Assembly: GCA_029532625.1 (NCBI GenBank)
Contig: JARFXM010000003.1
Span: 1,116,001 to 1,180,000 of the forward strand
Direction: 5' to 3'
Source: Lomentospora prolificans
Taxonomy: Eukaryota > Ascomycota > Sordariomycetes > Microascales > Microascaceae
DNA length: 64,000 nt
Shown here: in pieces, positions 32,341 to 45,227 of the stretch
How the letters are laid out: every line of letters begins with the position of its first letter
How positions within the stretch are numbered: position 1 is the stretch's first letter
Made by a program: the position numbers and the translations under genes
Notes under the pieces: generated by a model
What the model saw: only the letters and a program-made list of their open reading frames with translations
Database searches by the model: none
Told to the model about the DNA's origin: nothing

Positions 32341-35231
32341 TTAACGTACCTTTTCCCTTAGAACACCAAGCCACTGTGCCGCACTAAGTCCCTGATCTGC
32401 ACGATCCTCTACCAAAAGGGTCTGGGCCCAAAGCTTCAAGCTGGGCTCGCCATCCTCACGAACAATATATAGGTGCGGCACAACGATGCTTCCGACTCCC
32501 TTAGCCTTGTGGTCTCGGCTCTTTTGAACGACGGCGCGGACACGCTCGTTGAAATCATTATCGAGCTCGGGCAACGTTCCCTTTCCTACGCGGAGCTGTG
32601 TCCTGTCCTCAACGCCAAAGACGTCGGCCAGGAGCTGCGGTACCGCATCGCGGCCGACCCAGAGGAATTGAGTCTGGCCATCGTCGATGAGGTACAAACC
32701 ATAGGAGACGATGCGCTCCGACGAAAGGTTCAGAGGCGGTGGAAGGACGATCTGACTAGTCTCAGGGTCCGGCATGCCCGCATTGTCGGGCATATCGTGA
32801 AGAGAATAGAGGCGTGGGTAGACATATTGCATCAAGAGCGGAACCGGGAGGGTGGAGAGCAGGCAGAGCGCAGCGGATCGGAGGTCGGAAGGAATCTGCG
32901 CCGATTTTCTCAGCCCAAGGTTCTTCATCAGACCGAGGAAGAGCAAGGGCAGCCCGCGGAGGTTAGCGGGGAACTGGAGACCACCGCCCATACTGCCACC
33001 AGCGAGTTCCTTCCGGAAGGTCTGGAGGAACTCGGTTATCTTGGATTGGAGACCATCCCGAGCCGCGTCTAAGCCGCTGCTGAGTGCCCTCTCAACGGCC
33101 TTATGGCTGAAGTAGGTCGCGATTGCACACTGGTCCGCAGAAGCATACATATCACTGAGATTCTGGGTGGTGGGGAGCGCGAGTGTGAGCACGCGAATGC
33201 GGCGCTCGCCATTGCAGGTGGTGTGCAGAACTGCGGTTTGGAAACAAGCGACATTCTTGGTGACCGTCTCATCGATAGCCACCTCAACAACGTAGCATTG
33301 GTCTCGAGGGAATGCGGGGAAAGCGCAGAGATCCGAGCTTCGATTGAAGAAGTTGCCGTAGAACGTATTCATTCGGAGGCCAGTTGTAGCACGAACCCTG
33401 AGCACAGCCTCGAGCCCAATCTCAGATGACAAGTAGTCGCTGAACTCGCTGGCAAACTTGATGGCATCCTCAGGGCGGCCAGCGTTCCAGCCAGGATAGA
33501 ACCAGGTTTGACCACCAGTGTACCTGGGCAGGTTGCTGAGAGAAGCAACGTCCTGGTAGTTTGACGAAAAGAGAAACATGTCGATGGAAACCTGGCTTTT
33601 CGAGCACTCGACCGCAAAGCTCTTGTAAAAGCTGTTGGCGGCTTGCAAAAGACCACCTTCCTTGGACGTTCCCAACAGTTTCTTGTCCTCGCGCATATCC
33701 AACTTGCCTACACCGAGGTTGGGCAGGGACGCGCTGAGGACAACGAGCTTTCCACCCATGGAGGAGATCAGCTTGTGGCCAGCCCGAAGAGCGGATCCCA
33801 TACATGACCCATTGCTCTGATTATTCTGGAACATCTCAGGAAGCTTGGTCAAGAAGTTTTCAATGCTTTGACGGCTATCCGTCAAAGGCACGAGCAAGTC
33901 ATGCGGGACCGGGAGGAAGGGCTCGTCGAGGTCACTAACAACGAGCATGCTAGTCTCGGAGTTGGCATCCTCGTCCTTGGGGATCGAGAAGTAATGGAGA
34001 CTTGAATCTACAGCGATAAAGCCGAGCCTGGTGCGTCGGTCGGCGTTGGGTATCCGGTCGAGACTGTCGAGGATTGTGCGAGCACAAGTGGCTAATAAAC
34101 CCGACGACACGGCTGCATAGCTGACATCGAAAAGAAACAAGTAGACAAGAGGTTGGGGGGGCGGACCATGTACTCCTGAGGGGCGACAAACTCAACCACA
34201 GCATGGTTGAGCTCAGGCCGTTCCCAGCGGTCTACACTCCTTTGGGAGGCTGCATCCCAATCGAAGGCTTGGGGAACATCGTTCGTGAGGTTGCACATGT
34301 TGCATCTCCATCGGTGACCGTTATCCAAAAAGGTGACATAAGGGTTGATATAGGACCGGCATCGTCGACATCTGGAGATTACTTGGTCCTGAACAACAGG
34401 AACGGGGTCGTCAAGGTCGTGGAGAGCACCGTATGGCTGGATGACGAGAGCAAAGGGTAGCTTTGACTTCTTCAAGAGGCTGTTGGTCGTGGGGATCGCA
34501 TTCAAAGTTGAGCGAACATATTTGGGCGGACAATTGGCCGTGAGAGAGTTGGTCGCGCTTGTCTGTGGAGAGAAGACGGTACGGTTAAAATAGGGTTCAG
34601 CATTCAAAGGGACAATTCCGGGATGGGGGAAACAGCTTACGTTGGGCGGAAGGATAATAGGAGGGGGAGGGTACTCCAATTCGGCGGGGTTGAAGGGTTG
34701 GCTGAGCAAGTCCACGGGGTACAGCTGGTTAAGGGCAACAGCTGGCTGTGCCTGGGACATAGGCTGCTGGGTTCCGCCGCCCATATGCATTTGTGCCATC
34801 CCGGCCGTGATGTTTCCTATCCCCGCAACGCCACCTGGATTAGGAGCACCAGCGCCGGCGCCGGGGTAATACGGATCTGGGGCTTGATAACCACCCACGC
34901 CGCCAGCGCCGGGAGCGCCAGGCTGTTGTGCGCCGTAGGGCTGGGTAGGATACCCAGGTGAGGCCACCGCCTGGGGATCCTGTTGAGGGTATCCGCCATA
35001 ACCAGCAGCTTGGGGTTGAGGCATTCCATACTGAGCAGCGACGGGTGCGGGCCCCACACCCGGAGTTACATTGGCGCCGGTACCGAAATCGAAAGCCTGG
35101 GCCGCATATCCTCGCTTCTTTTTCTTATGGTCGCCGTCATGGTGGTGATGGGGACCTTGGGGCGCAGATGGATCTTGGGGTTGTTCTGGCTGGCCGTACT
35201 GGCCGTAGCCATCGCCTGGTGGAGCCGACAT
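32341..35231 (-). CDS. sec24: COPII coat subunit Sec24 (apparent frameshift)
   Basis: Sec24 pairs with Sec23 on ER exit sites and selects cargo for COPII vesicles. Exons are 35231-34641 and 34562-32341, with a 78-nt phase-0 intron. The first exon encodes a Pro/Gly/Tyr/Gln-rich arm. The second starts with the conserved NCPPKYVRSTLNAIP, then the zinc finger CRRCRSYI..CNMC and the Sec23/24 trunk. The reading frame breaks at a C7 run (G7 on the plus strand, 34155-34161): VRPP is in one frame and PLVYLFLFDVSYAA in another. An eighth C would join them perfectly. No splice pair explains the shift. With one base added the protein would be about 937 aa, the family norm, followed by beta-sandwich, helical and gelsolin-like regions to the end. 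The gene is essential in fungi, so a consensus error in the homopolymer is the likely cause. Confidence 0.92.
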
Positions 35232-36754
35232 GGCTGGCTACTACCAAGGTTAGGAGAGATGGAGGTATTATCGAGATTTTGTGCTGGCTGGCGGGCTTCC
35301 GAGATCGTCGATGAGCTTAGTAGCGGAGATTATGCGTCGATGACGATAAAAATATAGGGAAGAATGGAGAAGGAGAAGCGAAAGGATTGGTAAGAGTTGA
35401 CCGCCAATCTTGTACTCCTTGTCCACGCAAGGCTTCCAAATTAAGGCGCTTCCTTCCGAACAGAGTGTCCTCGACGACTCGAGTGAGGACCGAAGGCGTC
35501 GTGGTGGGGTGCGAGTCGACGGATTGATCGTGGTGGCAGGCGTCCTTCAACTTGACAGGTGGTGTGAAGTTGTCTTGAACGCAGGCGAGGACCTGGTTGC
35601 TGACTGTCTGGGCTCGGGAGACTGGGGAGCCCCGCCACCACTACACCGGGTTTTTGGGGGGCTAATTGTTGATCTGTGTGGCTGGCTGGGGCCTGGCTAA
35701 CCTCCCACTTGGGACAGGAAAGTGTCATCGGCTAATCTCGGCTAATTGATTACCACTCTGCGGCCCTTGGAACTCTGATAAAGCTCGTTATGAGGTGGCA
35801 GGCGAAGCCCCGAACAGGGTCGCGAGCCGGTGAGAGATCCCAAAGACAAAAGACCTCAAATCATTTGTTTAGAGCTCCCGGCCCGTTATTCGTAGTGATT
35901 ATTCAAATCTAGTGGGGAGCACCAGGAATCAATGTCCTCATTTCGCGCCTTCTCAAGAGCGACATGGACGCATACGCCCGCCTATTTGGCCCATACTATG
36001 ACAGGGATCAGTGCTGCAGGGGACTGAAGGTCGGCCTCACGATAATGCCTCATGATACACAGTGGATCCTCCAGTGCCTATAATGTGCAATCACAGTGAC
36101 AAAGGCCAGCCAGTACACTGGCATGTATGGTAATAGGTAGCTTAGCCAGCAGTAGTGCCTACTGCTTCTGCACTGCCTGGCTGGCTGTACCTATAACTGT
36201 AAATAGAGCTCTCATATTGCCCGTTCTTCCGTTCTTTGATCTAGTACTCAAGTACTCAAATCGATCGATGTCACGATCTCGGTATAGAGTATTAATACTG
36301 AGGTACACGTCATTCTCAGCTTGCTCCCTGACCCACACAACCCCTCAGCGAAGCTGAGCTCGATCTGTTATTAGTAAGGAATACGAGGGGCAAGACAACC
36401 TTGAGCCAGCACAAGGAGCTTTGCTAGCATTAATAGAGCTGGATTCTGCTGGTGGCGGGATTGGCCTGGCATCAGAGCGAAACAACTCGACGCAAAACCC
36501 CCAAAAAAAACAAAGGCGTAACGAACCCCTAGGAGCTTGCATAATCGGTAATACGGCCGATCATCGATCCTCTGTCCCTACTTCTGGCACCCCTATTCCG
36601 TATTTGTACGTTCGTCTTCCTTTTGATTTTTGTCCGTCGTTAATTCCTTTCGTTCAGAAACCCATACCCTTCTCTTCGCGGCTAGCCGGCGAATTGCGAA
36701 CCGAAAGATCACCACGCTGAACACTTTCCTGCCCTTCTTCCCAGCGTCGCGACC
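35232..36754. promoter_or_regulatory. Divergent upstream region of sec24 and the small membrane protein gene
   Basis: 1.5 kb with no supported gene. It contains a nested foldback at 36105-36185 in a locally CpG-free stretch (about 36056-36200). The last 150 bp before 36755 are C/T-rich, as for a 5' leader. Confidence 0.45.
36105..36185. repeat. Nested foldback element
   Basis: The outer arms GCCAGCCAG (36105-36113) and CTGGCTGGC (36177-36185) are exact reverse complements. Inside lies GCAGTAG-TGC-CTACTGC (36149-36165), a perfect seven-pair hairpin. The interval has no CpG. It could be a small non-autonomous element or chance; no target-site duplication was identified. Confidence 0.4.
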
Positions 36755-37472
36755 ATGGCAAAATCACTTATTGGGTAAGTCTCGCGTTGCCGGTGCATGG
36801 CAGCCTTCATCCCAATCGGATCTCCACTCAGATCTCCAGGATTTCTGAGCGCGGATTTCCACCAACTCGTCCCTCCGATCCCATCCCACCAACATTTTCT
36901 GCCCCGCGTTGCTCCCAATAGCCCTCGCTATCGAAGTGAAGCTTCGTTCCGAACCCGACAAGTCGCGCCTCGCTATAGCATATCTCGTGCTCTTGCTCTC
37001 GTTCCACGCCAGACCCATGACGAGCTTAGGATATGGTACCCTCAGCAATCGAGTAAGCCTAGACGCTAACTGAAGAACCCTCCGCAATCGCGTAGCCAAC
37101 TCGTGCCTCTTGTCATTCTATTCCTATTCCTCGGCGCGCTCGGGTTCATCGGATATCATATTTATGTTAGCGCGACTAAGATCCAGGAGACCGCTTCGGA
37201 GAGAATGGGACGCAAAAATGTTGTTTTCACCAAGGACGGGCTACGTGTGGGTGTAAGGGAGATGCAGAACGAGAATTACGTGGATAAGACGCAGAGTTGG
37301 GTTGTCAAAGCATGGAATCTAAGCGGCCAGGGAGCCGAAAATCAGAGGTAAGGAACACCTACATGTCTGGAGCCGATGCTCGCTATACGTGAGAAACCCG
37401 ATACAAGCTGAGTTGTTGGATGCTAACTCTGCGGTATGGCATAGCGGCAAGAAGAAGACAAAGACGATGTAA
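36755..37472 (+). CDS. Small single-pass membrane protein, function unknown
   Basis: Three exons: 36755-36774 (MAKSLIG start), 37096-37347 and 37445-37472. Introns of 321 and 97 nt, both phase 2, give 99 aa. Residues about 9-30 form one hydrophobic segment (LVPLVILFLFLGALGFIGYHI). The rest is soluble: a Lys/Arg-rich segment KNVVFTKDGLRVGVREMQNE, then VDKTQSWVVKAWNLS, and a Lys-rich end (SGKKKTKTM). The phrase NVVFTKDG..VGV looks conserved rather than random, and the splice junctions keep frame exactly, which supports a real gene. I do not recognise a named family with certainty. The first intron is long for this window, so the first exon is the least certain part. Confidence 0.75.
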
Positions 37473-38745
37473 TGCGAACACACACAGAATGTCAAAGTAT
37501 ATGTGAGCTCGGATGATATGGGCTATGTATGATATTACGCTAAATTGGTCACGCGATGGATCCTAGAATCCAAGGGATCGAGAGTTTTGCTGAACTCGAT
37601 AGGGATATGGTAATTATATACCCGCTTCCTTCTGTTTCACCGCCCCTACTACCGCTCGTTGCTTGTTCTGGTCACTCTGCACCGAAGACGGAATACTTGC
37701 TATTGGAACGAGTTATTTCACCGGCAGTCGATGTACCAGGGCATTTTGTGGCCGGTTGCATTTTGCGAAGGTGATTCGGCATACAAAAGAGTTCGCGAGT
37801 TGATGCCTGGGGCGTATTCCTGTGTTCGATCGAGTCCATCAAACTAGGACAACAGTGCAAACGATGCCAACAGAGGCCAGGAGGGGATCAGCGGTTTCTG
37901 GTAGCACAAGATGCCTTTTTGGCATATAAGAGAGAACAATTATCCGGAACGAACGAGGCTACATCAAGTATCTGTATAGGCCCCTACGCTTTTTCGTATG
38001 AAGGAGCATCGGGAATAGTTAATTGAATCGTACAATGTATCATAAACCATCAAATAATTACACGTGAGCATCATCTCAGGCCCGGGACGGACATACGAGC
38101 GAATCCCAAAATCATCCACGCCACCTGGGCGGGAGCAACGAGAGTGAATGTGAATGGGGAAGATAGAAGACATCGAGGGGGCAATCAAAATAAGGCATGT
38201 GAGCATGAAATCAAGGCCCTCGCTGTCGACAGTGGACGTCTTCAACTGGTCACGAGACCGCTGGATATGCATCATGGGTGTGAGCATAGGTATATATACC
38301 ACAATCCTTCCTTCATTGACCACCTCCGTCACACTTCCTTGAGGTGGAAAGTCTATGATATCCGGCCCAACCCAGTTGAGGCCTCTGCTCTTCCGAGGAA
38401 GTCCCCAGTCAGTGCGCGACAAGTCATCAGTGTACCTTCCTTGGGAAAAATTATCAAGGAAGTTGCTCCTGCCACGCTACGTGTAGGGGAGCAGCTGGGC
38501 AGCACCATGACGCGAGGAAGGTAGGAAACCATAACCGCTTCCTCTTAGCCGCTGACATCGTTGGGCGAGCCTAGACGCCCGCCATAACCGAATATTGTGA
38601 GCCAGGATCAGCGTCTGGGCTCAGGCCTCGAGGCGGAGCCCTCTTTAATGCTGGGGCTATATGCTTCCCACCGAATATACTCTGATGTCACGGCATCGGA
38701 TGATGTGCCGTTAGTTACATCAAAGATGCTCAGCTCAAACGACTA
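37473..38745. other. Convergent 3' flanks (membrane protein gene / Zn2Cys6 gene)
   Basis: 1.3 kb between converging genes. An open frame of 152 codons on the minus strand (37964-38422) has no recognisable motif and no splice partners, so it is not called. Confidence 0.45.
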
Positions 38746-40886
38746 CTATACAGTGAGGATCCTTTGTGCAAGCTCCTCTCCGGACTCCCCACCTCCACCT
38801 GCGGCTTTCGATAGCAGTTCTGCTCTCTTTTGTTGCACAAACTCCTTCTTTAGTGCTTCCATTTGTTGCCATGGGTCGAGGGGGTAGTCGCTCGGAACTT
38901 GCGGCAACTTCGATGACATGACCTTCTCAAAGTTATGACCGACGGGATAGGGTTTGGCGAGGAGGCTGTCTCGCCGAATGTGCATTGAAGGCAAGCGGAC
39001 ATCCAGCTAAGGTAGAATTAGAAATGCGAACACGGGCCATCTGCTATGGGCCGAGGGAGGCGGATCAGAAGGGACGAATACTTACATTGGCAATAGTGTG
39101 AGCATAGAAGACGCCGAGTTCGTCGGCGATAAAACGTAACCTTCCCCGGACCCATGCCCGTTGTGCGTCGGTGCAGAAGTCCGAATTCTGAACGCAAGCT
39201 AAGGGGAAAGTGAGGAAATATCCAGCGAGCCCCTTTTGTGCGTTCTCGTCTCCACACGCAAACCCGGAGAGGTTAGCCCTCCTCATGAGGTCTGGTCGTT
39301 TTAAATGCCACGCTAAGTGGTAGGGAACGCTGGCGATGATGTCGGTGATGGCCTCGGAACAGAGACGAGCCGCGCTGGCATACTCGGGAGTCGTTCGATA
39401 ATCTGCGGGAGAGCAGAGCCAAGCAACACAGCGCACCACGGTGGAAGCTAGAGTTACCCTACTGACTCTCGACATATTGACGACGCTAGCAATCCAGAAG
39501 TCACGGTAAATGTCGACCTTTCCCGGAAACACCTCGGCCTTGGCGTAATTACCCTCGGGAACATGATCCTCCCAGGCAACGGTCTTGTGGCGCCAATATT
39601 CCGGTAAGTTGTCGAACCATTCCGACAACCGCTTCTCGATCGCGAGGATATGCCCAATGGTCTCGTGGATTAGCTTGCTGACCTCGGGACTCCTCACGTT
39701 AGCGGTCATGAGTTTTGTAACTTCGGCCCTTAGAGCACCGGCTTGGATGCAGAGGCGCTGCGATTCCGTGGCAATTCGGTCATTAACAGCACCCATAACC
39801 CACCAATCCACACCCATAGCCGGGGGCGTCCCTGACGCAATGGAATGGACAATCTACCGTATCTCATTAGCGAACAGATGGCGAAAAAAGGGTTACGAGG
39901 AGCGAGTTAAGAGTGCGATACATACCATCTGCGTCCTGACGGCGATGAAAAGAAGAAGGCCCCGCCTATTTCGCAACTGCTCACGCCCGCGAGCCTTGGC
40001 TATTTGAATCGCACCTTCAATATGCTTCGCCCATATACCCATCGTCATCTCCTTGGACGTAATATTCTGCAGAGGTTAGGGCTGAATGGGTGATATCATA
40101 ACTTGAGGGTCAAACGTTAACTTACCTCATACAAGGCAAGAAGCAGGACGGTGCAAAGAGTAGCATCTGACTTGGAAACCTCCTTATCCGTGAGGGTTGC
40201 CCGGAGTGATTTGAGAGCGCGATGGTACTGAACAATGGCTTGCAAAGGAATTTGCTTTCCACGGACGTTTGGGCGGTTCCCCAGAGACGCGTATGCACAG
40301 GCGCTAAATGCGTGCGCAATTGGACTCTCGGGGCCTTCCGCCTTCATCAAGGGGAGCACAAAGTGCATAAAACCTCTCGTGCCATCTTGTTGAGGTACGA
40401 GGATGAAGTTGGACACGAAATGGCAAGTCGCATGGTACTCGATGGGTAGGTTCAAAGCACGCACCACTCCGTCGACTTTCGAGGATGATGAGGTCGTGGA
40501 AGAGGGGGATCCCCCTTGGTCTGTTCCAGAGTCCTCCGGCGTCTCGGGGGAGTGGTCCTGGGGAGCCGTCTTCTTAGAAACGACAAGCTTTTGGTTGGCC
40601 TTCCTCGCTCTTCGCTCAGTGGCGATAGTCTCGTTACGATGAATGATGTCGAAATCGTCCCTGTAGCCAGGACACTGGCGCCGTGATTTGGCACATTGGT
40701 TGCAAGTGGGCCTAGTCTCATCACACTACGAAATCGATGAGCGAAATCGCTTGAGTCAACACAGCACCTTTGAGGCTGGTGGGAATGGACATCTCGAGTG
40801 GCAGAGACTCAGGTGGGAGCAGATACCTTGATTCGTCTGGTCCTACACATCTGACAGCCCCTCGAGGGCTTCCCGCAGTATACCAT
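38746..40886 (-). CDS. Zn(II)2Cys6 transcription factor with fungal-specific domain
   Basis: A nuclear regulator of the Gal4-type zinc cluster class. Five exons, 40886-40827, 40725-40126, 40066-39926, 39853-39086 and 39006-38746, are all phase 0 with introns of 101, 59, 72 and 79 nt; the product is 609 aa. The cluster spans the first splice junction. Cysteines at 11, 14, 21, 28, 31 and 38 give exactly CX2CX6CX6CX2CX6C, ending in CPGY. A basic linker (ERRARKANQK) and a Ser/Thr/Pro-rich acidic stretch follow. From about 110 the protein resembles the fungal-specific transcription factor 2 family (helical; FVSNFILVP, LLLALYE, WAKHIEGA, RTQM). The C-terminus is Gly/Glu-rich. Its targets are unknown and no biosynthetic genes adjoin it. 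Upstream lies a 9.3-kb gene desert. Confidence 0.9.
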
Positions 40887-40984
40887 GATGAAAGCTAGTT
40901 GAGACAGTTACGCCCAAGGCCGCCGAGGGAGGGCTATGAAGCAATACGGTTGGATCCTCACAAGAGCCTCGGGGCGACGATGTA

Positions 40985-41008
40985 ATATATATATATATAT
41001 GTGTGTGT
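40985..41008 (+). repeat. TA/TG compound microsatellite
   Basis: About eight AT units pass directly into four GT units, 100 bp upstream of the Zn2Cys6 start codon. Confidence 0.9.
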
Positions 41009-44000
41009 CCTCCCGACAGCAAAATTGCAGGTTGCTAGGTAAGACGGGCGTCGCACGACCTTCCTTGGTCGATGGAATCGTGCTCGATGGGGGCGATTCT
41101 CATAGGAGCAGCACAGAAAGGCTTTCGACAAGTTCACATCACCGGCAAAAGAAAAATAGATAGACGGGATCTGTGGCTAGGTTCTCGAAGGGACTGCAAC
41201 TCAGGTGAGTGTCCCTGGAAGTCTCAGAGCCCCACCGGATGAAGCTTCCTCCATCATATATATATATAGATATGTTGTACAAGTATGTGCTACTAGCAAA
41301 GACCCACGGATAGCATACCCCTACCCCGTAGTTACTCCCATTCTCTTTTCACACAAACCGGCCAACGTTACCTCGCGAGCATCCTTGTCGGTACTCAGTC
41401 GGGTACGAAGACAGGGTCGAAGTGCAATGCATTTGATCAATCTGCGTCCAACTCTCCACCAAGAATAGGCACCTGCAAGCCAACAGGAGGGACCCCGCTG
41501 GACGACGCTGGACCAACTGGGGACCGGAGTCACAGCGCAGCAGGCGTACACAGTGTTCCAAATTCCGGGACTAACTGTATGCCAGGGTCAAGGTCCTGGT
41601 CCCTGTCTCAGGCTAGGCTGTTGAGGACATGCCAAGGCTTCAGCCCGGGGAGGGGTTTGATTTTTGACAGTTCCGAACAAGCCATTGAGGAACCTGGGAA
41701 TGGAGTGTCCTGCATCTGAAGACCAGGGATAGGTGGGCACCCTGTCGGTTTTCAGAGATGCGCTGCTAAGAACGGACCACGCAGAAGAAGGATTGACGAT
41801 AATCATACGAAGCAGAGCAGGGTTGTCGGGACATTCATCTTTTTTTCGGAGATGTTGTTCATCATGGCGGGCTCAATATCTAGTCCTCCGAGCCCGGGGG
41901 AGGAGCGTGTCAAGTTCCTGTGGCGGCTGGAGCCCATGCTTTTGTAATTACATCGATGCCCTGCCCCGTCCTACAAGTACTATATCTAATTGTCCCGTAC
42001 CTCGGTCAGAATTGTCGAAACGAAGAACCCTGTGCTGGAGGGGAGGGAAACGGTGGGGCCTTTAAAGTGCCCTAGACAGCGCCTCCCACTAGCCTGTTGT
42101 TCTCCAGTGGTAAGTGAGAAGGGATTGTTGGTCTTGAAAGCTCATCATTTACACACCTACTCGTAGTGGCACTCAAAACTGTAAGGAGGAGTTACATTCT
42201 CTCGTGGTATTGTATTTACTCCATGCGACCAGCGAGTAATACATGCAGACTTGCTGTAAGGCTGGGAAATCACGCTGGGAGAGGGTCAAACCGATGACCA
42301 AAAAGAGTGTAAAGCAAATGAAGAGGGAAGGCCGAATACCATCCATGCATTTGGGCTCATGCTCTCAGAGATGCTACGCTAACCCCCTCGTCCTTCGAGA
42401 CGCGTCCCGTCCACACCACCTACAAGGATGAACTTCTCTTTCTTTGGCTCGGGAGGGTAGGGATAAGTGCGTGTGTGTGCGCGAGTGATGGAAGATCCAT
42501 GCTCCGTCCGCCTCGGTCCCATTGTTCCCTTACACCGTATAAATTATATACCGAGGAGATTATGGGGCCGTACCAGGATGCTTCAAGAACCAGTTGACTC
42601 TTTCGTCGTCCTCTAGGTGTAGCCGCAACCGGCAGGCTGGCTGCAGGTGCACCAGCGAATTGGGGGGGGGAACGAAGTGGCAGGGGCAAAACGAATGGGG
42701 AAAGAGATGAAAAGAGTCGGCGAGGGCAGATAGCAGACGCGCCGAGGTTAATCCTCGACCCCTCGTCCGTTCCTACTGGTATTAATTATCCTCAGGTCTG
42801 AGAGTACTTGGGGGAGCGGTGTATTATGGAGTTGCGGGTATGATATGGGGTGATATAGTGGCGCACGAGGGAAAACAGCAACGTCCGCGGGCTTGACGCT
42901 TTCGGTTGCAAGGACTTGGCGAGTGGAAAGTCCAGAGTGTTCGGCATGGCAGACGTACATGGAGAAGCCAAGATCAACGAAACAAGGTTATGCGTGGGAA
43001 GGCACTCGTAGGCGTGAAGGCCGGGACACATATTAGAGGGAAGATAAAAACCGTTGAACATTTTGTCAAATCCCTGGTTGAAATGGGTTTCCCTTCTCCT
43101 CTGTTCAGGGATCCTTTGGCACTAGTATTATTCCATGTCAAATGTAGAGCTGCAAGGTCTAGACAGACAGAATGCGAAAAGAGAGTGATAGGAGGTGCTT
43201 CATCAACGAAGAATGGGCCTGGTGACCTGAACAACACAAACCGACTGTTGACAGAGACTTGTAGGGATGGGATACATAGGCGCATACATGATTTGACGGG
43301 GGCACAGTGATAGGCGTGAAGGTAACATGAAAGCAAAGGAGCAGCAGGCTGGTTCTCTTCACAGACCCCTTCACCGTGCATCTTGTAATTATCCCGAGGG
43401 ACTACCGTCCGGCGTCCGCCAGCAGAATACCATGACTGGCACGTTCCGTACCCGGTAACTTTTGTTGACGTTAGTTTGACAGGGGAGGGAGGGGAGAGAG
43501 CATGGGAGAGAGTGACTGTAGGAAATAGGCAGCTGTCAGGTTTATGTTGGATTCCAACAACGGCATCCAGGAATATATGGGGGAGGATGTGGGGGAAAGA
43601 AGCTTTTACATATGGACTAAAAACTGGGGAGTTGACAGAAGCAAGGGTGGTGTCGGGGGCCGCTCGTCGTGTACTTATTATGTACAGGGACAGGACATCA
43701 CTTTGCATCCACACTCCTGAGCATGGCCAGGTGAAGGCATCGGGCGGGCTGGCGTGGATGTGGATAGCTACATGAGTAGTACCGGATTGTTGTACTTGTC
43801 AAGGTCTATCGGAGGAAGAGCGACGACCGGTGTGGAGGCAAGGGGGAGAGAGGGAGAGAGAGAGGAGCAGATAAAGAGCAAGGGTGTTGAGAGGGCATGC
43901 GACAGAAGAGGCTCAAGAATTAGCAAACAAACGCATTTCAGCAGAGGTCGTGCGTCAATAGCCTCCAAGGGGGAGCACAGTAATACTAGTAGTACCTTGG

Positions 44001-45212
44001 TAAGTAGGAACACACTTCTCGACTATCGCCAGCGTGGCGCCACGAGATCTACTCGGAGGAGACAAGCCTGGCTAGCTACAGAGATACTGTCTGTCACCCC
44101 CCTACGCTGTGGCTCTGTCCTTGCCAGGCGGTAGCGCCCATCCGCGAGAACGCCAGCTACGCTGCGGTGATTGTTGCGAAATCAAGCCAGGCCCGCCCGA
44201 ATAGCCTCTGGAGCTATTATGGAATTGAGTTTTATAACCCAGCAAGCGGCAACAGAGTCTCATCCCCATCATGCGCGGTGGCGGAGCTGTTTTGACGCCG
44301 GTAGAAGTGTTTGTGTCGATGGGTGGGGAGGATAGTCGAGACCGGGGGTGGCTGTCCGGTGGGGTCTCCATCTTTGTCTCGAAAAACTTCACCCACTCGA
44401 ACGCCCGGAAGGGGAAAGAAGCAAGCTGGGGTCTGGGATTTCGCGGATCAGACTCCGTCACTTTCTCTCTTAGTGGGCTTGGCCTATCCGGGGCTGAGGT
44501 AGAGGACGGTCTCACAGGCTACGAGGAGCTGCGGTAGGACTGGAGGCAGGCTACTTGTATTTGGGGCCGGAGCCTAGTAATAATACATAAAAACGAAGCT
44601 ACGGAGTGCGAGCCAGCCAGACGGGCACAGGGTTGAAGAGACCAAGACGTGTTAGCGTGAGTGTCCAAAAAGGGATGATCCATGCCAGCGATGTACAGAG
44701 TACTAAAGTAGTATACAAGTAATTGTCTCGACAGACATGCTTCCAAGCATCTGGCTCCTTGGTATCCCGCGACAGAGTACTTTCCGAATCTGAGTTACAA
44801 GCTGGCCATTGATCCAGGCCCGTACCAGATTTGCGGTGGAGAGCCAGCCAGGGTGTGGGCAAGTGTCGGAAAAAGAGGGGGGGGGCGGCAGCGTCAAAAA
44901 TATGGGACATGGATAGTATTAGTCTATCTGGATCAGCTATCCCCAAATCGTCGACGGGTGGACAATGGGTCACAACTGACGCTCGCATTTTTCGTGGTCG
45001 CCATCCATCAACGGAGGGGGAGCTGAGCATGGGTGGATGAAGCCGAGGGCAAGGGTCCATTGAGCGAATGGTCTTCTTGGCCAAGATCCTGTCTTTGCGC
45101 CTCAAGAGTGGCCAAGGAGTAAGAGAAGCCGGGGAGGCTTTTTTTTTTTTTGTCTCTTTTCCTGTTGCACGGTGAGGATGTAACCTTGAACGCTTCCAAG
45201 GGTCAGGAGGAA

Positions 45213-45227
45213 GGGGGGGGGGGGGGG
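45213..45227 (+). repeat. G15 homopolymer
   Basis: Fifteen consecutive G residues in the desert, 60 bp from a T12 run (45140-45151). Confidence 0.9.

Noticed and set aside
32284..32350. Alternative last exon of sec24 after a 39-nt intron
   Set aside because: 39 nt is shorter than any other intron in the window (minimum 59). The simple reading VR-stop gives a normal family length.
42974..43714. 246-codon open frame on the minus strand
   Set aside because: No family resemblance, no conserved blocks, and high Ser/Pro/Cys content typical of a chance frame.
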